This document shows, piece by piece, positions 31,367 to 37,178 of a DNA stretch of 37,178 nucleotides (its first letter is position 1; the number at the start of each line of letters is the position of its first letter). Source of the stretch: Sulfuricurvum sp. (lineage in GTDB: Bacteria; Campylobacterota; Campylobacteria; Campylobacterales; Sulfurimonadaceae); contig NZ_JAQTQR010000022.1 in assembly GCF_028712165.1 (NCBI RefSeq), positions 1-37,178 of the forward strand, given 5' to 3'. Made by a program: the position numbers and the translations under genes. The notes beneath the pieces are model-generated. The model saw nothing but the letters and a program-made list of their open reading frames with translations, was not told the DNA's origin and did not search any database.

Positions 31367-32200
31367 GTGTATTACTATCAGTTTGAAGCTTTTAGCGCAC
31401 CGTGTGAACTGCATATCGATGCATTATCTGCATCGATAGCCGATACTGCGGCAAAAGTCGTTTTCGAAAATGCTAAACGGTTAGAACAGCGATATAGTTT
31501 TTTCCGAAACGATTCTGAGCTACATACACTAAATACCCGTTCTTCTAATATCTGTCTGCTAAGCGATGAGCTGTCAGGGTTAATCCAGCTCTCACTTTTT
31601 TATAGGGATAAAACTTTAGGAGCTTTTGATATTGCAATGGCAGGCACACTTAAAGAGAGTTCCAATGCATCTTCAACTCTTGAATATCATGCCAAAAGAA
31701 AAACCCTACTCCCCTTTGCTTCCTCATCACATTTGTCTTTGGAAGGCAACTGTTTAACATTTACTAATCCAATCACAAAAATCGATTTGGGAGGTTTGGT
31801 CAAAGAGTATGCGGTGGATCAAAGTATCTTGCAGTTGCAGTCTATGGAAATCACGTCAGGACTGGTCAATTTCGGCGGAGATATTGCCGCTTTCGGAACC
31901 TGTCACGATCATTCGTGGCGAGTCGGAATACAAAATCCGCAAAATCCGGAAACAAATCTGGCAGAAATCGAGCTTAATACTGCATCATTATGCACTTCAG
32001 GGCACTCTAAACGCTACAGTATTATCCAATTCGAGAAGATCTCACATATCATTGGGCCAATCGACGCACCCTCTTCCTATTCTCAGGTCAGCATTCTTGC
32101 ACCGACAACCGTCGATGCAGGAATTTGGAGTACAGCCATGCTCGTTAATCCCGATCTAACCCTTCCGAATCATATCAAAATGGTTCATTCGATCCCATAG
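31367..32200 (+). CDS. apbE: Divergent ApbE-like FAD:protein FMN transferase
   Basis: 277 residues starting at GTG, with a weak ribosome site. ApbE features are present: GAFDIAMAG, IDLGGLVKEYAVD (139-151), SGLVNFGGDIAAFG, LCTSGHSKRY and HIIGP. ApbE proteins link FMN to Thr or Ser in flavoproteins such as the Nqr and Rnf complexes. Oddities: it has no signal or lipobox; it is 40-60 residues shorter than usual; the Mg2+-binding Asp of the ADALSTA box is Gly252 (DAGIWSTA); and HIIDP reads HIIGP. It may be a degenerate or specialised form, so activity is uncertain. It is convergent with argB with a 3-bp gap. Confidence 0.72.
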   Translation: MYYYQFEAFSAPCELHIDALSASIADTAAKVVFENAKRLEQRYSFFRNDSELHTLNTRSSNICLLSDELSGLIQLSLFYRDKTLGAFDIAMAGTLKESSNASSTLEYHAKRKTLLPFASSSHLSLEGNCLTFTNPITKIDLGGLVKEYAVDQSILQLQSMEITSGLVNFGGDIAAFGTCHDHSWRVGIQNPQNPETNLAEIELNTASLCTSGHSKRYSIIQFEKISHIIGPIDAPSSYSQVSILAPTTVDAGIWSTAMLVNPDLTLPNHIKMVHSIP

Positions 32201-32203
32201 AAA

Positions 32204-33055
32204 TTAGAGAGTAATTTGCGTCCCTACACCCTCTGAGGTAAAGAGTTCCAGTAAGATAGCGTGTTCGATGCGCCCGTCGATAATATGGGCTTTATGAACA
32301 CCGGCATCCACTGCTTCGAGACATGAATCTACTTTCGGCACCATTCCGCCGATAATCGTTCCATCGGCTTTTAACGCTTCTACTTGCGCTTCGCTTAGCG
32401 TTGAGAGAAGTTCTTTTTCTTTATTCAACACACCCGGAGTGTCAGTCATAAAGATCACTTTGCATGCACCGATAGCTGCTGCAACCGCCGATGCAGCAAG
32501 GTCGGCGTTGATGTTGTAACCCGGATGTCCAACGATAGGATCAGCACCGATAGGGGCGATGACCGGGATAAAACCTTCGCGCAACAGATTATGAATCACT
32601 TCGGATTTTACATTTTCTACTCGCCCAGTAAGACCGAATTTCGCTTCGTCTTTCGGTTTTGCCATAAGAAAATGGGCGTCTTTCCCGCTGATTCCGATTG
32701 CTTTGGCTCCATAAGAATTCAGGAGGGATGTAATCTCTTTGTTGATCTCACCGCTAAGCACCATTTCAACGATCCGCATAACTTCCGGAGTACTGACACG
32801 TTCACCGTCGATGAATTCGGTCGGGATTTTCAAATCACCGAGCAACTGACTGATACGACTCCCGCCGCCGTGTACAATGACCACTTTGACTCCGACAAGA
32901 TGAAGCAATACGATGTCTTGTGCAAATTTGGCTTTAAGTTCATCCGAACTTTGTGCCGAACCGCCGTATTTGATCACAACGATTTCATCACGAAACTCTT
33001 TGATGAACGGCATAGCGTCCATCAGAGTTTTTACGGTATCAATCTTTTTTTGCAT
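32204..33055 (-). CDS. argB: Acetylglutamate kinase
   Basis: 283 residues of the amino-acid kinase fold. It phosphorylates N-acetylglutamate in arginine synthesis. Motifs: VVIKYGGSAQ, VVIVHGGGSRISQLL, NINADLAASAVA and GGMVPKVDSCLEAV, with IFMTDTPGVL. The N-terminal helix MQKKIDTVKTLMDAMPF is typical of arginine-sensitive hexameric enzymes. The gene overlaps the 3' end of lpxK by 17 bp, so it is translated from within the lpxK end. Confidence 0.96.
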   Translation of the reverse strand: MQKKIDTVKTLMDAMPFIKEFRDEIVVIKYGGSAQSSDELKAKFAQDIVLLHLVGVKVVIVHGGGSRISQLLGDLKIPTEFIDGERVSTPEVMRIVEMVLSGEINKEITSLLNSYGAKAIGISGKDAHFLMAKPKDEAKFGLTGRVENVKSEVIHNLLREGFIPVIAPIGADPIVGHPGYNINADLAASAVAAAIGACKVIFMTDTPGVLNKEKELLSTLSEAQVEALKADGTIIGGMVPKVDSCLEAVDAGVHKAHIIDGRIEHAILLELFTSEGVGTQITL

Positions 33056-33953
33056 CGGTATATTCCTTGACTGTGGTTATCAACGTTTCATCCAACTCTA
33101 TGCTGAGTTCCAGACATGAGAGGTTGAGATTAAAGGACGACATTTTAACAAAGTCTTTCTGAGTTACCAAGAGACTCGTTGCTCCGGTTCGCTCCAAAAT
33201 CGCTTCGAGTTCGCCTTGTGTAAACATATGGTGATCTTCAAAATAGACTTTTTCGATCACTTCGGGTAAATAGTTATTCAAACGCTCCGGTCGTGCAATT
33301 GCCGTTACCAGTACCATTTTATCGGTGGGATTAGAAACACTGACGGATCGTGTAAACGATTTTCCCTCATACAGCATTACAACACACTTATCTCCCCATA
33401 ACCGTTCCCGATAAGCACCGGAAGGGAGGCAAAAACGATTCGGAGTTTCTACGTCTATCACCAAATCAAGTTTCTGGATGGAATGTTTACCGTATCCGTC
33501 ATCTAAAAATACCACCTCACACCCCATAGCCTTGGCTTCGGCGATTCCGCGTTCTCTAATTTCACTGACAATGACCGTAGCATTGGGGAGATTTTTAGCA
33601 TACAGCATCGCCTCATCCCCACTTTTTATCACATCACAGAGTATGGTCGATTTGTCTTTGACCACAACCATCCCGCGGCTTTTACGCCCGTATCCCCGTA
33701 AAACAATCGCAGGTTTTTCATACTGTTTTGCCAATTCGCTGACAACAGGAGTTTTACCGCTCCCGCCGACGGTCAGGTTCCCGACACTTACGACCGGAAT
33801 TCCCATCGCTCTCGGACGACTGCGACGATACCGTACATAGGCAACCAAACAATAGATCCAACTCAACGGTAAAAGTAAAAAAGAGAGGATTTTTTGGATC
33901 AGCGAGGGGTGATATAAATACCCTTCACCCCATTGGACCCAAAAACGTTTCAA
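33039..33953 (-). CDS. lpxK: Tetraacyldisaccharide 4'-kinase
   Basis: 304 residues. It phosphorylates the 4' position of the lipid A disaccharide at the inner membrane, the step after LpxB. An N-terminal hydrophobic anchor (KILSFLLLPLSWIYCLVAYV) precedes the P-loop VGNLTVGGSGKTP (57-69), then VLRGYGRKSRG, GDEAMLYA and VVFLDDGYGKH. The start overlaps the DegT-like stop (ATGA), and the stop overlaps argB by 17 bp. lpxB and lpxK are both in this window but in separate operons. Confidence 0.96.
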   Translation of the reverse strand: MKRFWVQWGEGYLYHPSLIQKILSFLLLPLSWIYCLVAYVRYRRSRPRAMGIPVVSVGNLTVGGSGKTPVVSELAKQYEKPAIVLRGYGRKSRGMVVVKDKSTILCDVIKSGDEAMLYAKNLPNATVIVSEIRERGIAEAKAMGCEVVFLDDGYGKHSIQKLDLVIDVETPNRFCLPSGAYRERLWGDKCVVMLYEGKSFTRSVSVSNPTDKMVLVTAIARPERLNNYLPEVIEKVYFEDHHMFTQGELEAILERTGATSLLVTQKDFVKMSSFNLNLSCLELSIELDETLITTVKEYTDAKKD

Positions 33954-35068
33954 ACGCGTGTTGCAGCTACATCCAAGATTGCGTCACAGATCTCTTCAAC
34001 CTCATCATCGCTGAGTGCAGCATAATTAGGGATGGAAAGAACCTGCTGAAAATTACGAAGCGCAATTGGAAAATCATTAACGCGAAGTGAATATTTAGCC
34101 TTGTAATAACTCAATAAATGCAGAGGAATGTAATGCAGACCGCATTCGATTCCTCGAGCTACCAATTCACGTGCAAAAGAGTCGCGGTTTTTATCCACTT
34201 TGATGATGTAAAGAGAATAAGCGTGCTCTTCATTCGCGACTGGAAGCTTGATGTGAGGAGCTTCGCTGAGACGTTCATTGAACATTTCTGCGATTGCTCG
34301 TTGACGTTCGATATTCTCATCTTGTTTCTCTAGCTGAACTAGGATAGTCGCCGCATCCAAAGGGCTCATCATATATTGGCTTCCGATATCGGTAACATCG
34401 TAAATGTATCCCAACGATTCATCATCGATTACCATCGCATGATTTCGCAGCAATTTCGCCCGTTCCATGATCTCTTCATCGTCACAAACCAGCATTCCGC
34501 CGTTACATACATTACGACGCAAGTGAGGGCTAAAATCAAAACAGGTGATATCCGCACCCGTAGCACCGATCTTTTGAGAGTTATACGTAGCACCCAATGC
34601 ATCCGAAGCATCTTCAATGATTTTAACATCATAGAGTTTTGCAATACCGTATAAACGATCCAGCTCAACACTCTGTCCCGCAACATGCGATACGATTACC
34701 GCTTTGAGTTTTTTGGATTTGTTTTCACTCAAATACGCTTCAAGTTTATCCAAATCAATCGTAAAGGTATCCGGATTGATATCGATAAAGATCGGTTCCG
34801 CATCGAAATGACGAACCACTTCAGGGACAGATGGGTACGCGTTAATCGAGCACAGTACTTTGTCTCCGCGCTTAAGATCAATCGCCAACATCGCCAAATG
34901 CAAAGCGGCAGTTCCATCTGATGTGGCCAATGCATAAGAGGCACCGATATACGATTCAAATGCCGATTCTAAATCTGCAATAATATTTGGAGCTTCGCCG
35001 TCAAATACTTCATCGATTTTTTCTCTCTCATCGCCACCTACTTCTACACGATAAAACGGGATACTCAT
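33950..35068 (-). CDS. DegT/DnrJ/EryC1-fold protein lacking the PLP lysine
   Basis: 372 residues with the DegT fold: ALATSDGTAALHLAM, IFIDINPDTFTID, IIEDASDALGA with Asp153 that should face the PLP ring nitrogen, and LHYIPLHLLSYYK. The Schiff-base lysine normally in FxPTKNLTTGEGG is absent: the segment reads FDFSPHLRRNVCNGG, with Leu183 at the lysine position and His182 beside it. Loss of this lysine to His is known in sugar 3-dehydratases such as ColD, but here Leu replaces it. It may therefore be a PLP-binding dehydratase-like enzyme, a nucleotide-sugar binder or a structural protein. AAAGGA precedes the ATG. It sits between nadE and lpxK. Confidence 0.85.
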   Translation of the reverse strand: MSIPFYRVEVGGDEREKIDEVFDGEAPNIIADLESAFESYIGASYALATSDGTAALHLAMLAIDLKRGDKVLCSINAYPSVPEVVRHFDAEPIFIDINPDTFTIDLDKLEAYLSENKSKKLKAVIVSHVAGQSVELDRLYGIAKLYDVKIIEDASDALGATYNSQKIGATGADITCFDFSPHLRRNVCNGGMLVCDDEEIMERAKLLRNHAMVIDDESLGYIYDVTDIGSQYMMSPLDAATILVQLEKQDENIERQRAIAEMFNERLSEAPHIKLPVANEEHAYSLYIIKVDKNRDSFARELVARGIECGLHYIPLHLLSYYKAKYSLRVNDFPIALRNFQQVLSIPNYAALSDDEVEEICDAILDVAATRV

Positions 35069-35078
35069 TTTTTTTCCT

Positions 35079-35879
35079 TTATAAGGTTATATCTCTTGGG
35101 TAATTAAAATCATGATTGACGGTTCGTGACGTCAACTTTGCTATTACAGGCATTTTACGTTTGAACTGATTCTTGTAAATTCTCGTTATTATCATATCGA
35201 CTAATTGAGAATTTTCTCCATCCGCAATCATCTCATCACGAGTATGACGCTCTTCAACGTAACGTTTTAGTACACGGTCCAAATCGGCATACGGATAACC
35301 GATCTCTTCTTCATCGCTTTGTCCAGCCCACAGGTCTGCAGAAGGGGGCTTATCAATGATCGAGCTTGGAACTCCTAAGTATCGTGCCAACTCAAATACC
35401 TCAGTCTTATACAAATCTCCGATAGGATTGAGTGCACTGGCCAAATCCCCGTACAACGTTCCGTATCCAAGCATCAGTTCGCTTTTGTTACTGGTTCCCA
35501 GCACCAAAGCACCTTCGCGTGCAGAAATATCAAAAAGTGTCACCATACGCAACCGAGCCGAAAGATTACCTACCCGAAGCGGTGACATATCGGGAGTTTC
35601 GTATGCTCGCAGCATTGGCTCAATACTGCGGGTTTCTGAGCGGAGAGAAAAACGTGTGCACAACTCGTCTGCATCATCGAGTGAACTTTGGGATGAATAG
35701 TGTGACGGCATTTTGACGCAAAGAAGATCATCACCGAATGCACGGTGCGCCAACACCGCAACAACTGCGGAATCGATCCCTCCACTCAAACCTACAACCA
35801 CTTTTTGCAATCCGGTTTTAAGTACTTCCTGACTTAAAAATTCGCTCAAATACCGGCTTATCAGCTCGTATTTATCCAC
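35079..35879 (-). CDS. nadE: NH3-dependent NAD+ synthetase
   Basis: 266 residues starting at GTG (35879), with AAGG 7 bases before it. The ATP-pyrophosphatase loop LSGGIDS (31-37) and LVLGTSNKSELMLGYGTLYGD mark NadE, which amidates nicotinic acid adenine dinucleotide. There is no glutaminase domain, so ammonia is the likely nitrogen source. It heads the nadE-degT-lpxK-argB operon; the 172-bp gap upstream (35880-36051) holds no recognisable gene. Confidence 0.96.
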   Translation of the reverse strand: MDKYELISRYLSEFLSQEVLKTGLQKVVVGLSGGIDSAVVAVLAHRAFGDDLLCVKMPSHYSSQSSLDDADELCTRFSLRSETRSIEPMLRAYETPDMSPLRVGNLSARLRMVTLFDISAREGALVLGTSNKSELMLGYGTLYGDLASALNPIGDLYKTEVFELARYLGVPSSIIDKPPSADLWAGQSDEEEIGYPYADLDRVLKRYVEERHTRDEMIADGENSQLVDMIITRIYKNQFKRKMPVIAKLTSRTVNHDFNYPRDITL

Positions 35880-36051
35880 CGCATAACCTTATTTTAGTAT
35901 TAACAATTTGCATTATAACTAATTTTGGCAACGAAGTTATTAACAGTATACTAATGTTCCTCGCGAGTCTTTATTGAAGCCTTCGAATTTCTAAAAGTCT
36001 GTTTAAATTTAAGAGATGTATCGAGTTGGAATGGGAAGAGTGTCAGTAGAT

Positions 36052-36903
36052 TTATTTAAAATTATATTCAAATCCCAAAAGTGATGAAAAATATTTGTAT
36101 TCCATTGTAGACGGATACGAAGCGATAGTGGAACCATTAACACGATAGTTCATAGTATCAGTGTCCTTAAATCTTTCATATTTTACTAATGCTTTCAAAG
36201 ATGCATTATCATTAATTACGTACTTATAGCCCAACTCTACTTCATATCCTAATCCATGATTATGTGTCGTTGTCTCTAAATTTCTAACAATATGTTCATC
36301 TCTTGAAACAATATCATAATAATTGATCCACCCTTTGTAGAGTAGATTAGAAGATTCTTTATTGGATAATAACGACAATCCTATTTTTTGTATCTTCTGG
36401 GAGTAACGCAATGTCTCGCCTAGTAAAATAGTAGAGGTATCGGTCGTATAATTATATTGATGTGTATCCGTCCATTTAAAATTTAACTTTTTTTGAGAAA
36501 CTCTTAGCGTTATAGTGTTTATAACATCCAAATCAACATCCATGCTAGACTCTAAAAAAAATGTTTGATTTTTAGTAATAAAATTATTTGAAAAGGAATA
36601 CACCGTTAGGTCATAATTTTTCCAATCAAAATCTTCACCATGTTGTGTTTGTTGTGTATCTCTAATCTGATCTTCAAAACCTATATTGAAGCGATATTTA
36701 TTAATATTTTCGTGAAATTCCAAGCCTATAATATGTGATTTTATTGGAAAAATCAACTTAGACTCTAAAAAATTGGCTGAGGCATTATTGACATAATAAT
36801 TGCTTTCACCCTTTTGCTCACCTAAATAAACATTCAAACCTTCATTCGCAAACAAATAATTTGTAGCCAATAAAATGACTACAAAATATTTATTAATATA
36901 CAT
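36052..36903 (-). CDS. Exported, probably outer-membrane beta-barrel protein
   Basis: 283 residues taking the ATG at 36903, which opens a signal peptide (MYINKYFVVILLATNYLFA) and has GGGAAAGAG before it; the in-frame start at 36933 adds ten hydrophilic residues. The mature part is rich in alternating polar and aromatic strands (YRFNIGFEDQI, TFFLESSMDVDLD, HNHGLGYEVELGYKYVI, ALVKYERFKD) and ends in LLGFEYNFK, a near-terminal aromatic as in outer-membrane barrels. I do not recognise the family. It overlaps the upstream gene by 11 bp. The region is A/T-rich relative to the rest of the window. Confidence 0.68.
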   Translation of the reverse strand: MYINKYFVVILLATNYLFANEGLNVYLGEQKGESNYYVNNASANFLESKLIFPIKSHIIGLEFHENINKYRFNIGFEDQIRDTQQTQHGEDFDWKNYDLTVYSFSNNFITKNQTFFLESSMDVDLDVINTITLRVSQKKLNFKWTDTHQYNYTTDTSTILLGETLRYSQKIQKIGLSLLSNKESSNLLYKGWINYYDIVSRDEHIVRNLETTTHNHGLGYEVELGYKYVINDNASLKALVKYERFKDTDTMNYRVNGSTIASYPSTMEYKYFSSLLGFEYNFK

Positions 36904-37178
36904 ACTCTTTCCCTGATTCAAATGTTCCGTCACCTTCAGGATCTATAGCTAACATGAGTCTATTATTTTCAACATACATTTTAATTTTTGAATTATTCGC
37001 GCCGATAAAACGGCATTCGCCACTTATATACATTCCGCTGGAATCAGTAATAAAGGGTGTAGTGGTACAGTCATAACTTGGATCTATCGAAACGTATTTT
37101 GATAATTGATCAAAATAGATACTGCCTGAAACATAATCCATACTGTTTTGAGTGTTCGCTAGTTCTTTAAAATCTGCA
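36893..37178 (-). CDS. C-terminal part of an unidentified, possibly pilin-like protein (cut by window edge)
   Basis: The frame is open from the right edge to a TAA at 36893-36895; an internal ATG at 37141 is not needed as a start because codons before it continue without a stop (ADFKELANTQNS). The visible 94 residues hold a Cys pair (YDCTTTPF, GECRFIG) and several short strands, ending LAIDPEGDGTFESGKEYVY. The layout, with a helix tail and a Cys-closed strand domain, resembles small pilin or pseudopilin C-termini of Campylobacterota, but this is a guess. The N-terminal prepilin helix that would settle it lies outside. Confidence 0.5.
   Translation of the reverse strand, partial: ADFKELANTQNSMDYVSGSIYFDQLSKYVSIDPSYDCTTTPFITDSSGMYISGECRFIGANNSKIKMYVENNRLMLAIDPEGDGTFESGKEYVY

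Noticed and set aside
35880-36051. Possible small gene or RNA upstream of nadE
   Set aside because: No frame with a ribosome site and no strong hairpin; only A/T-rich sequence is seen.

Overview
The window looks like chromosomal DNA of a sulfur-oxidising Campylobacterota (Epsilonproteobacteria), most like Sulfuricurvum/Sulfurimonas. The reasons are a SoxYZ/flavocytochrome-c-type cluster, many c-type cytochromes, an N-terminal hallmark (LHELQVHQIELE) common in sensor proteins of this group, tightly packed overlapping genes, and gene neighbours such as lpxK and nadE. This placement is inference from protein character; no marker gene (rRNA, rpoB) is present. I found no rRNA, tRNA, CRISPR array, transposase or phage gene.

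Layout. 1-782: 5' part of phosphoenolpyruvate synthase, cut by the left edge. 853-2999: a B12-binding-type radical SAM protein and a periplasmic YceI protein. 3083-10721 (minus): a three-gene signalling operon (CheB-CheR-PAS fusion, then PAS-GGDEF-EAL, then PAS-GAF-HD-GYP), joined by 1-4 bp overlaps; it combines chemotaxis-type modification domains with c-di-GMP synthesis and breakdown. 10977-14426 (minus): a sulfur oxidation operon of FCSD-type flavoprotein, SoxY, SoxZ, Rieske protein and a c'-like cytochrome, with a possible RNA switch between the first two genes. 14746-15166: a chorismate-mutase-like protein and a 35-residue membrane protein. 15187-16404: a dihydroorotase-like protein that has lost its metal ligands. 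16468-18396: cytochrome c, lpxB and a membrane protein in overlapping order. 18401-20082: hemerythrin, a ParE/RelE-type toxin-antitoxin pair and an A/T-rich membrane protein, probably an accessory islet. 20221-24519: a thiol-redox block (thioredoxin-like protein, DsbD, divergent DUF255 protein). 24542-28324: PPK2, threonine synthase and a DEAD-box helicase. 28458-32200: a Cyc2-like outer-membrane cytochrome-porin, a lipoprotein, a PLDc_N-SHOCT membrane protein, an EF-hand protein and a divergent ApbE. 32204-35879 (minus): nadE, a DegT-fold protein without the PLP lysine, lpxK and argB. 36052-37178: a beta-barrel-like protein and the C-terminal part of a possible pilin-like protein, cut by the right edge.

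How it fits together. Electron-transfer genes dominate: the Sox/FCSD/Rieske/cytochrome operon should draw electrons from reduced sulfur in the periplasm, DsbD and the thioredoxin-like protein supply periplasmic thiols that cytochrome and Sox maturation commonly need, and the Cyc2-like protein could move electrons across the outer membrane. Housekeeping genes (lipid A, NAD, arginine, threonine, PEP) lie between them. The most unusual items are the mutually exclusive RNA stems between the flavoprotein gene and soxY, the Cyc2-like protein with an upstream 11-bp-phased direct repeat, and two probable pseudoenzymes (DegT fold without lysine; dihydroorotase without HxH).
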